Below are positions 34,501-42,552 of a stretch of DNA of 64,000 nucleotides, piece after piece. The notes beneath the pieces are model-generated. The model made no database searches and had not been told where the DNA came from. It worked only from the letters and a program-made list of their open reading frames with translations. The translations under genes were made by a program, and so were the position numbers. The DNA lies in the NCBI GenBank assembly GCA_001510575.1, contig LNGK01000008.1, forward strand, positions 3,833,541-3,897,540, in the 5' to 3' direction. Source of the stretch: Knoxdaviesia capensis. Its lineage: Eukaryota; Ascomycota; Sordariomycetes; Microascales; Gondwanamycetaceae. Every line of letters begins with the position of its first letter. Position 1 is the first letter of the stretch.

Positions 34501-34778
34501 TCGGCCCAGTGGCGCGCAGCAACGTCGAGGTCAAAGGTTTCCGGGGAGTAGGAGAAGAGCTTGTCGGAGAGCTTGTAGGCAACCTGCTGCACAAGCAGCT
34601 GGGCAGTGGCGTACGACGGCCCGGAGAGCGCCGAAAGCGGCACCTGCTGGCCGAAGGGAAGAGTCGACGAGACAATTTCGGAGTCGGCCGGAGTCGGCGA
34701 GGCCTTCTCAATGGCAAGGGCAGCGTCCAGCAGTGCTGAGAGGCCGCCGCCGGAGCTTTCAGGGTGCTTGAGATGCAT
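31518..34778 (-). CDS. MET10: Sulfite reductase (NADPH) flavoprotein subunit
   Basis: Intronless, 1,086 residues, slightly longer than yeast Met10. The alpha subunit passes electrons from NADPH through FAD to the haemoprotein Met5, which reduces sulfite to sulfide for cysteine and methionine synthesis in the cytoplasm. The N-terminal two thirds resemble the pyruvate:ferredoxin-oxidoreductase-like part found in fungal Met10 proteins. The C-terminal third is a ferredoxin-NADP reductase module: FAD motif RREYSIAS near residue 868, then GLGTGLAPFRAF near 945 for NADPH, LYLGSRHQREEYLYGEE and SFYLCGP. The protein ends RYVLEVY, as most enzymes of this family do. The start MHLKHPESSGGG has no upstream in-frame alternative. 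A long open frame exists antisense to it but is a codon-bias artefact. Confidence 0.92.
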   Translation of the reverse strand: MHLKHPESSGGGLSALLDAALAIEKASPTPADSEIVSSTLPFGQQVPLSALSGPSYATAQLLVQQVAYKLSDKLFSYSPETFDLDVAARHWAESASTNVHGYAPAVVPLQTRAGAGAFALGYIFAPDFDVSRRHIPQSLLAASLSLPSLRSTLDQIALTYGVGSPVVAHIAAVDYSETEGTLVANYDTALRTADDLGLALVASSSADEAQHMALLATLIARVLPTLHIYDGVRLARETLRVVDTLSETSLAYLYGKVSTSLAARPAATADDTTKVLRLLDLLNDELGTDYAPFEYHGHAEATTVLVVFGSAETQLATKVVDRMAASGFKVGVVSVRLYRPFAEEAFLSVLPRSVRTVNVFGQVPDGGVTDGAVQSALYVDVLTTLSLGSGLNAGADAPAVTETKYSAAEPVTTETFVDIFLAAIREELSRPTSSPHLQQYTFWDVDDSTTANVPTVLGRLLARQSMRHVYVQETFDNLVQGGVLRTDIRSAKKSIATPTTTIGEADVGVVGSEALLKDVAVADSIKTGGTIIVRLPGFKGEEEVAKRLAPAFRRTVRKKGISVFVLDSAAVDEVANDKGAAANLFAELAFLKIARPDITVDEVSRLVRGTSSDHAAALKVSVESLEAGALRKIDVTGDWAVGLTEAGPVAALKTTSFTRAEKPAGEPEPQQDGWQAAAKGLVFKEAYGTDAQLRPDLPVKTMTVHVKENRRLTPDNYDRNIFHIEFDLGTSGLTYNIGEALGVHADNDPKLVQDFIDSYGLDASAVVQVPSREDTSVFETRTVFQALVQNLDLLGKVPKRFYEALAEFATDEAEKTKLASLGGKAGVAEFKKRSEVDFVTYADVLAEFTSARPTIADLARLISPLKRREYSIASAQAVTPTTVALMIVVVDWVDPRGRRRVGHATRYLCDLKAGAAVTVSVKPSVMKLPIRDDAPLIMAGLGTGLAPFRAFVQYRAMQKAQGKKIGSILLYLGSRHQREEYLYGEEWEAYLDSGVVTLLGAAFSRDQPQKIYIQDRMRQTLPQIAQAYLREGGSFYLCGPTWPVPDVTAVLEEAIAAEAKREGRKVDTEVEIERLKEEGRYVLEVY

Positions 34779-35616
34779 TTGAGAGGAAATTGTTGAGACA
34801 ATCGGGGGAGGACGGAGGAGCAGACGAGAGATCCGGGGTTTTCGGCTCCGGAGTTTCAGAATCAGTCACTTATACAGGAGGAGAAGAAAAGGCAGGACAA
34901 ATGAACAGGTAAAACACAATATATATAAGAGAGTAAATTGTCGTCTCCGGTACGACAGATCAAGACAAGACGAGATGGAATAAAGAAAGACAAAAAACGA
35001 AGAGAGAAGAACGGCGAGAGAGAAAGCTGCAAACTGAATGGGAGTCTGATGTTCACACACAAGTTCGACTAACACGGGAAGTCCCTCCAAAACTGAGACT
35101 TTGGATAGGGAAGAAAAAAGGAGATGAAGGGGGAGGAAGGAGAACGAAAATGAAGAAAAAGAACAAGAGAAAAAAAGAGGATCAACAGATTCCATATAAA
35201 AACGTGTTTGTCAAAAAATCAATAGTCAAGAAATTTTTCTTCTGTTTTACCTCTTTCTCGCTCCCCGTCTCCATCGTTCCTTCCTTGCCCAAGCGGTTTT
35301 GAAGAGATTGTTCAATCGCTATAGCAAGATCACGCAATTGCTCTAAGCCCAATTAGGACTAGCGTCAGGTCGCATCATCTCCCCGGATCTTGCTGACTAA
35401 CTGAATGCCGATAGTGGTCCGATATCCGGTCGGCTATGGTGTATAAGGTTAGACCCTAAATTCGGAGGATTGTTGCGTGGGGGCTAATGCTGTCTTTGTG
35501 TCGTTGATGAAAGGAATGATCGTAGCTTCGTCAGTTCGTCCAGTGTTTCCGTATGCGTCGTAGATGTATAAGTTGTGCTGCAAACATGTTTCGTGTTGTC
35601 TCTAGTGTGTATACAC
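34779..35616. promoter_or_regulatory. MET10 promoter region
   Basis: These 838 bp lie upstream of MET10 and downstream of the AlkB-like gene (both read leftward). The half nearest MET10 (34800-35200) is A+G rich on the plus strand, so C+T rich in the sense of MET10, which marks its leader. I looked for an ATGRYRYCAT-type sulfur-regulator site and did not see a convincing one. No gene is visible. Confidence 0.45.
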
Positions 35617-36848
35617 TCACGCCATGTCTTCCTCATGCATCTGTCGCACGTTGATGTTCACGCGCTTGTTGGCCATCCAGCCCTTCCACTCGTCATACCG
35701 CCCGTCTCCATCTCCAGCCGGCCAGTTCTGAAGCTCGGGTGGGCAGGTTCCTTTCAGGACTTTGGGTACGCCATGGAAGGCAAACCGTGCGTCCTGGGTC
35801 ATGTAGACGGCATCCCCAGACCGCAGTCGAAGGAGGACAAATTCTTCTGCCGGAGTCGGCTCGTCCTTGGTATGTCCAGACGCTGATGTATCACCAGTTA
35901 GAACACCAGCCTCTTGGGTCGGTCCGGCCTGGGCGGTATCGGATTCCGGGCTGTCGTGGCTGTCCCCGTGGTCGCCGCTGCTCGGTGCTATCATAAACAA
36001 GCCATCACACCCCAGACTCAAGCTGACGAGTCCCCGGTCTGTCTGTTCGCTAACATCCCGATGCATCATCATAGTATCTCCTGGTGTATAAAAGTTGACA
36101 ATGGCAGCTTGAGCAACCGTCTCGGGGAACAGTGAATGAAGCAGCCCGGCCAGATCCTCAGGAAACGCCGGCGGCTTCTCACCGGGATACTGGCGGTTCG
36201 TCCAATCGTACTGCCCGCCCAGCGTCATCCACGTCATCTTGCGGTCCAGCACACGCTGCAGTGTGAGTGGCTTGTGCATGGCCGGGTCCTTGGGTGTGAA
36301 CGTGGTGGGGGGGAAAGGGGTTCCTGCGGGTAATTCAGGAGGAACTGGGCCGTCACGCGGCTGGGCCATGAACGACGAACTATCTGTCGGGTAGGGGATG
36401 TTGTAGTGCAGGTGCATGTTTGTCTTGTGGACCGGGTTGCTGAGGTCGCGATGCACCACTCTTTCGAGAATGACTTTCTGGACCCTCAGGGGGATAAGGT
36501 CCGGGATGATCAGGAGTCCTACAGGATCCAGTCAGGTTAGATATGTTAGACAGCAGAGAGGTTTCTTAGTAGCTGTCACGTACCTGGAACCAGCCGAGGA
36601 CAAATCACCGAAACATCTGTCGTCGGTTCATCATAGATGCCCATAGATGCAAACGCCGCCTGGACTCTTGAAGCCGGGATGGTGTCCACCAAGAGGAACC
36701 GTCCGGAGTGGTCCGGAGATCTGGGGTCATCGAGGTGGGGCGAATCCAGAACAATCTTCTGGTTTGCTTTGGCAAAAATCTTCCACCATGTCCTCAAACT
36801 TGGAGGTGGGGGTTCGTGAGCGTCAATCTCAGTGATGCTAGGGGACAT
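35617..36848 (-). CDS. AlkB-like Fe(II)/2-oxoglutarate dioxygenase (ALKBH1 type)
   Basis: Predicted 388 residues from exons 36848-36584 and 36518-35617 (minus strand) with a 65-bp intron (GTACGT to TGTAG). The iron ligands are visible as HRD (His 241, Asp 243, within MMHRDVSEQTD) and His 337 (FAFHGVPKV). Arg 374 and Arg 380 in RVNINVR fit the family RxNxxxR that binds 2-oxoglutarate and the substrate. The enzyme would oxidatively demethylate nucleic acid; family members act on tRNA or DNA, and the substrate here is unknown. A loop of about 45 residues rich in Ser, Asp, Gly and Thr (about 266-313) is inserted between the two halves of the catalytic core. Divergent from CDK1. Confidence 0.83.
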
Positions 36849-38368
36849 TGTTGGCGGCGCACGAAAGAGTCAAGGGACAAGAAGAAACGAAAAGATGGAA
36901 GCAGTCACTATCCAATCTGGGTATCCAAAAAAAAACACAACCGAAATTGCAAAATTACACCGCCAACAACGCCAAGTTACCCAAAACAGAAGCCCAAAGA
37001 TATTATCTTGATCAAGGAAGAAGAGGAAGGTTGACCAGTTCGTTTGTTGTTGAAGTTGAGTTGAAGTCTGAAAGCCAAAGGCCCCGCTGATGTTTTTTTG
37101 CTGTCAGCTGATTTCAGCCGGCAGTAGCTATGTAGTCACAGTCATTGACCCGATTTCAGATTTCACGCAAGCCAGGCATAGCATAGCTATCACAGGCAAT
37201 CAGACATCATACATATTCAGGGCGTTTCGTTTGAAACTGGATACTCTCTAGTCTGCAAGTATCAGTCTATACAGGCTGAGCCAAGATGACTTCTTCAATT
37301 GAGTTCCCCTGCCCACCTCAGCCAGCGCCCTGTTTTTCAAGGAGCTTATCGTGCTTATCGATAAGTCCCGACGCGCCGCTACGCGTGTACTGATTGGCTG
37401 CGATCGCCACGACAACAGTTCAGGCACAAACTGGGGCCTGTGATTAGCTGGAGCTCACCAGCTGTAAACACGCCTGTTTGCTTATCGCTTCCACCGTAGA
37501 AAAAAACATCACACCCACAAATCATCACCACTCTGAATTTGATACTTCCTCCTAATCTTCCCCTCCCCCTCACTGACGACGTATCACGTTGGAATACAAA
37601 CGAACAAGTCATAACTTTTCATGATTCATGCCCTTCATTAGCCCTCACTAATCACTCAAAAGGCTTCCATTTTCATACTCTCTTTCCCCCTTTTGGTTTG
37701 GCCTTCAACTGTGTTCTTTTCTTACTTCTTCAACCTTTTCCTCCTCCTGCCTCTTTTTGTGTTGATACACACTCAATGCCATAATCAAAGTTTATCAACA
37801 CTCATTTAAGCCCAGTATAGCTCTAAACTTGACCCTGTTTATCCACTCACTTAATCTCAACAAATATCTTCGTCGTGTCCCTCTCAGTTCCAAACTTTCT
37901 TTCTTTCTTCTCTTCCCCTCTCTCTACTGTTGGAACCGGGCCAGAACCAGTAACTTGTTTCGGTTAATTTCCCTTTGGACATACTACTTCAGTCCCAAAC
38001 TGGTGAGTTCACCTGTTGTCCAGCTCTTTTCTGTGTCTTCCTGAAGAACCGTTGGCAAATGTTCTATTCCATGATTCCTTTGTCCTGGGTATGTCTCCTC
38101 CCCCACCTTGAATGGTCCCCCTTGCCCTGTCAAATGTCTCTCGTCATCCACCAATTTCCCGCCGAGATCATTACGAGTCTCAAACCTCCCTTGACCTCTT
38201 GACCTCATTCCAAAGTTGTCCTTAATTTTCTAACAGATCCATTTTGCTCTTTCAGGCTCTTCAATCGCGTCACCTTCTCGTTTCCGTTCCATTGTTCCCG
38301 CGAAGTGCTCACTTGACTCAACTACCTACTAACTTCCACCGCGAGCCACCTGCAGTTGTTCGATAATC
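36849..38368. promoter_or_regulatory. Divergent promoter of the AlkB-like gene and CDK1
   Basis: These 1.52 kb contain both promoters. From about 37530 to 38360 the plus strand is C+T rich, marking a long CDK1 leader with several upstream ATGs. A TTATCGATAA palindrome at 37355-37364 sits about 1 kb upstream of CDK1. No gene is visible. Confidence 0.5.
37355..37364. promoter_or_regulatory. TTATCGATAA palindrome (copy 3)
   Basis: Third perfect copy, in context GTGCTTATCGATAAGTCC, with another GCTTATCG 10 bp before it. It lies in the promoter shared by the AlkB-like gene and CDK1. Confidence 0.4.
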
Positions 38369-39509
38369 ATGGATAACTATCAGAAACTTGAGAAAATTGG
38401 TGAAGGTACAGTTCGATCCTCAACTCGATTCCCCCGATACGGTTCCATAGACTCGCCACTAAGTCTATCAGCCATGAGCCTGATGCTGATACCTTTCCGT
38501 CTCCTCGCTCACTACAGGTACCTACGGTGTGGTTTACCGCGCCCGGGATCTTGCCAATGGCGGCCGCATTGTGGCCATGAAGAAGATCCGCCTCGAGGCC
38601 GAGGACGAGGGTGTCCCTAGCACTGCCATCCGGGAGATCTCGCTACTCAAGGAAATGCGGGACGTCAACATTGTGCGCCTCTTCAACATTGTCCACGCCG
38701 AGGGTCACAAGCTATACCTTGTGTTCGAGTTCCTTGACCTCGATCTTAAGAAATTCATGGAGTCGCTCCCGGTTTCTGAGGGTGGCCGCGGCAAGGCTCT
38801 TCCCGAAGGCTCGTCGGAGTACCTGCACCACATGGGCATGGGCCCCGAGGTGGTGGCCAAGTTCATGAAGCAGCTGTGCCTGGGTGTGCGCTACTGCCAC
38901 TCGCGTCGTGTCCTCCACCGTGATCTCAAGCCTCAGAATCTTCTCATTGATGGTGAGGGCAACCTGAAGTTGGCTGATTTCGGTTTGGCTCGCTCGTTTG
39001 GTGTGCCCCTGCGCACCTACACCCACGAGGTCGTGACCCTCTGGTACCGCTCTCCCGAGATTCTGTTGGGTGGTCGCCAGTACTCGACTGGTGTTGACAT
39101 GTGGTCGGTCGGCTGCATCTTTGCCGAAATGTGCACCCGGAAGCCTCTCTTTGCTGGTGATTCTGAGATTGACGAGATCTTTAAGATATTCAGGTAAGCT
39201 GCCATCTCTCCTTTTCTCTCCTCATTTATCTTCTTGACTAACCACATGTATCCGTCTTCTAGAATCCTCGGAACCCCCACCGAGGAGCAGTGGCCCGGTG
39301 TGACCACCTACCCTGACTTCAAGGCTTCGTTCCCCAAGTGGGCTCGCAACTACGATAACCCTCTCTGCACCGGTCTCGATGAGGCTGGCCTGCACCTCCT
39401 TGAGGCCATGCTCGTGTACGATCCGGCCGGGCGCATTTCTGCGAAGCAGGCCATCAATCACCCCTACTTCGAGGGTCCCCGTGACTCCCCGGAGAGCTCG
39501 GTGTACTAA
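38369..39509 (+). CDS. CDK1: Cyclin-dependent kinase 1 (Cdc2/Cdc28/NimX)
   Basis: Predicted 319 residues from exons 38369-38405, 38518-39193 and 39263-39509; introns of 112 and 69 bp. The first intron falls inside the glycine loop (IGEG/TYG). The protein has the cyclin-binding helix EGVPSTAIRE (residues 43-52), the inhibitory Thr14-Tyr15 pair, HRDLKPQN, DFG (ADFGLA) and the activation-loop sequence THEVVTLWYRSPE with the expected activating Thr. A loop between the beta sheet and the catalytic lobe (LPVSEGGRGKALPEG) is the extension usual in filamentous fungi. CDK1 drives the G1/S and G2/M transitions with cyclin partners. The C-terminal tail (DSPESSVY) is short and species-specific. Exon junctions and sequence leave little doubt about identity. 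Confidence 0.96.
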
Positions 39510-40627
39510 AGCACATGTTGGTTGGTAGCATGGACCCGCAGGTCTCGTATGGTGTGTCTGTTTTCTTTTTGCTCTGGACCCTTTTTATCGTCCAGGGGCA
39601 GTCTTAATGAAAGATGGAATGCTTGTGACGTTATTTACGCTTTTCCTTCCTCATCCACCACCTTTTCGCATCGTTTTTCTTCCCGTCTCGTGTTTTTGTC
39701 CCTTTTTTAATCGTGGGATTCGTGCGTTTTCGGTTCTTTCGGGAGTTTTGCTCTTTCAAGATCTTGTTTTCCTTGCTCGTCTTATGGTTGTCTCATTATT
39801 CCTTCCCATACAAACTGAACAGTCATATATGGGGTCCTTTTTCTTACGGGCGTTCAGCCTGGGGTTCCGCGTGTCTCAAGAAGCCGGTGTTTCTCAGAAT
39901 CGATGCAACTGGTTGCTCGTTAATAAATGTCTCGTTGAATTTACTCTCTTCGCAGTGTTCAAACCATATATTCTGTAACCTTCCGTCTCGAGTGATGCAT
40001 GCGAGTGCCGTCAGGCTCAATGAACTGGGCCTACCCATGCACTACACAGCAATAATATCCAGCCCTGCACGCAACAAGCGATCATCAGGCACGATTCTGT
40101 CCCATGCGTATCAGCTTTTCCCGAGTGGCGCAAATCCCATCTCGCGCGGATTGCCGCGGTCGATAGAATGAACAGTCAACTTACTCCTATCTCGGGTTTG
40201 TGTGTGTATGTGCGTGTGTGTGTGTGTGTGAAATCAAGTGTCAACATACATCGGAGTCATGAAGAACTCATATATACTATATGCCGCCTTATCGTCTCAT
40301 AATCTCAACGTTCACCCTACAGTGTTTCGGTGGCAGTCCGGGCCTGACTATCTCAAGCGGCTCTGAGGGTTTGCAGCGCGGTGGACAGACGTCACATTTG
40401 CCCGGCAGGCTTACGATCCAAGAGACCCGAGTGGGCAAGTCTGTCCTCAAGCCGCCGCTTTGAGAGTCGCGTGTAGAGTACACAGATGGAAGACAGAATG
40501 AGCGTCGAGACAATAGTGATACTAGAATCAGAGGATAGTCCACCAGGAGATCGCCATTGACTTGACCTCACTCTTTAACTCTCTCGCAACCAATCAATCG
40601 TCCGTTCATACAACTACGAGCCCAAAA
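39510..40627. other. Intergenic region after CDK1
   Basis: It begins with the T-rich CDK1 3' UTR, then an interval with a (TG)n tract at 40201-40230. Open frames of 123-152 codons are present but not recognisable. No gene is supported. Confidence 0.5.
40201..40230. repeat. Imperfect (TG)15 microsatellite
   Basis: Thirty bases of TG repeat interrupted by an ATG and a GCG, in the spacer after CDK1. Confidence 0.9.
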
Positions 40628-40870
40628 ATGCATTTCTCTTCGCTCTTAATCAACCTCTTCACAGCCCTGACCGCTGCTCAGCGCGGTTTCCACCTAATGC
40701 GCGAAGCGACGTGGAGGTGGCCCGAAACCACCGGGTGCCCGAAACCCCAAAACTGCCAGTCCTTTCCGGAAAGAAAGTGGGACCTGGTTCCGATGGGGCC
40801 GGTTTTTTCCCGGCTCCGGCCCCAAATCTGTGATATCGAAGGCCGGACGAATCAAAATGAATCATCATGA
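40628..40870 (+). CDS. Short secreted-protein-like ORF, possibly disrupted
   Basis: 80 codons. The ATG has a good context (AAAA before it), and the first 18 residues, MHFSSLLINLFTALTAAQ, read like a signal peptide with a hydrophobic core and an Ala-x-Ala-type cleavage site. What follows is compositionally unlike a secreted protein (Trp, Pro and Arg rich) and lacks a Cys pattern. It contains an 8-bp inverted repeat. It may be a small effector-like gene, or the first exon of a gene that has been broken. The frame is extended upstream but the ATG chosen is the one with the signal-like start. Confidence 0.25.
   Translation: MHFSSLLINLFTALTAAQRGFHLMREATWRWPETTGCPKPQNCQSFPERKWDLVPMGPVFSRLRPQICDIEGRTNQNESS
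40795..40823. repeat. Inverted repeat / stem-loop
   Basis: GGGGCCGG and CCGGCCCC form perfect 8-bp arms around a 13-nt loop (TTTTTTCCCGGCT). It lies inside the small signal-peptide-like ORF. Confidence 0.6.
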
Positions 40871-41019
40871 GTCATCAACATGAACCGAACTTAAATCGAA
40901 GTTGAACCCCGACCTAATTCCATGATAAACTTCCCTCTGTTCCAGTTGAGTAATTACCAAATTTCGTTGTTATCCATCCCCAAAAGTTTAAAGCCCAGGC
41001 GTCTCAAATAACCTCAACC

Positions 41020-42552
41020 ATGGCGCAAACAGCCGTTGATATGCGCACTGACTTGATTGCGCAACAAGCAGCACTGAAAATCTACACCCAGATCTCGCTC
41101 TTCTACGAGCTCCCGCGAGACCACAATTCACTGCGCGATGACCCCGCAATCATTGACATCTTCCGGACCGGGCTAGCCCGGCTCGCGGCCAGTTTCCCGT
41201 GGACGGCCGGCAAGGTCGAGCTCACCCGGGGCCCGGCCGCCACTGATACCCCGCACATTCCCGGCGACATCTTCCGCATCCGCACGGCCGTCGGGGACAC
41301 CCCGCCGCTAAAGGTTCGGGATCTGCGCGAGCACAAGGCCTCGCCGAGTCTGCAGGACCTGGAGGACGCCGACTTCCCGTTCGTCATGCTCGGCGAGGGG
41401 CTTTTCGCGGGCGCCCGCACCCTGCCGGCGTTCCACCTGGAGCCCGGGACCACCGCGGACGACCTCGAGTGGCCGGCATTCGTTACGCAGATCTGCTTCA
41501 TCCGCGGCAACGGGCTTGCGGTGACGTTCTGCGGCCATCATATCTGCATGGACTTTGGCGGCCAGGGTGAGATGATGGGCCTGCTGAACAAGGCGTGTCG
41601 CGGGGAGGCCTTCACTGCTGAAGAGCTGGAGATTGGGAATCGCAGCCGCTGGGATGTTGTTCCGCTGCTGAATGACGAGGAATTTGCCGATGGCGCAGAT
41701 GTATTGGGCAGTATTCCTCAGGGCCCGCAACTGGGGTGGGAGAAGAAGGAGTCGGATGTACAGGAAACGGCCCCGGGTCCCCCGTCGGAGGCGGCCAAGC
41801 CCAGCACTCCGTCATGGGCGTATTTTTCGTTTTCGCCGGAATCTCTGACAGCCTTGAAGAAATTTGCGACCGACACTATGAACCCGAATAGTCCGCCGTA
41901 CGTTTCCACCGATGACACGCTGTCAGCCTTCGTAGCTCAACAAGTCACGGCAGTGAGATGCCAGAAGCGCGTTGCCGCCGGAGCTACCCTGGATCCCCGC
42001 AACAGAGTCAAGTTCATGCGCGCAGTCGACGCCCGCCGCTTCTTCAAGGTCCCGGCGGCATACCCGGGCCTCCTTCTGACGCACACGCACCACCAGATCC
42101 CTGCGGACGGCAACAGACCACTTGGCGATATTGCCCAAGACCTACGCGCCATGCTGTCCGTCGACCCGACATGGCCGGACGGCGTCACCTGGCGCATCCG
42201 CGCCCTCGCAACGTGGATGGCGCGCGACGACAGCCCCGAGGCCGCCATGGGCATGCCGCGCGTGTCGCAGATCAGCGGCATTGACGGCAACGTCGACCTG
42301 ATGCTAAGCTCATGGGCGGCGCAGGGCCCTGCCATGTACGGCATGGACTTTGGAATCGGCGGCGTCAGCGGCCAGTGTCTGCCGGTGCGTGTGGTGCGGC
42401 CGCGCTTTGACTGTGTGCCCGGGCTGGCGTACTTCATGCCGCGCGAGCCGAGCGGGAGGATCCTGTTGGCGATTTGCCTGGACGATGCGGAGATTGCGGC
42501 GCTGTGTACGCCTGACAGCGAGTTTGCAAAGTATGCCCGGTTTATCGGGTGA
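41020..42552 (+). CDS. HXXXD-type acyltransferase (transferase family, TRI101-like)
   Basis: Intronless, 510 residues. The catalytic motif HICMD (His 174, Asp 178) is present in FCGHHICMDFGG, and the structural DFGWG-type motif appears as DFGIGG. The overall length and the two-domain layout fit the fungal transferase family (PF02458-like, BAHD-related), whose members move acetyl or longer acyl groups from CoA to hydroxyl or amine groups of small molecules, among them the trichothecene 3-O-acetyltransferases. The Trp usual in the second motif is Ile here. No secondary-metabolite core gene is adjacent, so the substrate cannot be inferred; a detoxification or decoration role is as likely as biosynthesis. 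Confidence 0.78.
   Translation: MAQTAVDMRTDLIAQQAALKIYTQISLFYELPRDHNSLRDDPAIIDIFRTGLARLAASFPWTAGKVELTRGPAATDTPHIPGDIFRIRTAVGDTPPLKVRDLREHKASPSLQDLEDADFPFVMLGEGLFAGARTLPAFHLEPGTTADDLEWPAFVTQICFIRGNGLAVTFCGHHICMDFGGQGEMMGLLNKACRGEAFTAEELEIGNRSRWDVVPLLNDEEFADGADVLGSIPQGPQLGWEKKESDVQETAPGPPSEAAKPSTPSWAYFSFSPESLTALKKFATDTMNPNSPPYVSTDDTLSAFVAQQVTAVRCQKRVAAGATLDPRNRVKFMRAVDARRFFKVPAAYPGLLLTHTHHQIPADGNRPLGDIAQDLRAMLSVDPTWPDGVTWRIRALATWMARDDSPEAAMGMPRVSQISGIDGNVDLMLSSWAAQGPAMYGMDFGIGGVSGQCLPVRVVRPRFDCVPGLAYFMPREPSGRILLAICLDDAEIAALCTPDSEFAKYARFIG

Noticed and set aside
34779..35616. A sulfur-regulator site in the MET10 promoter
   Set aside because: I found no good match to the ATGRYRYCAT consensus on either strand by eye.
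38369..42552. A secondary-metabolite cluster around the HXXXD acyltransferase
   Set aside because: Neighbours are CDK1, a short ORF and a non-coding desert; there is no polyketide or peptide synthase, terpene cyclase, P450 or transporter.
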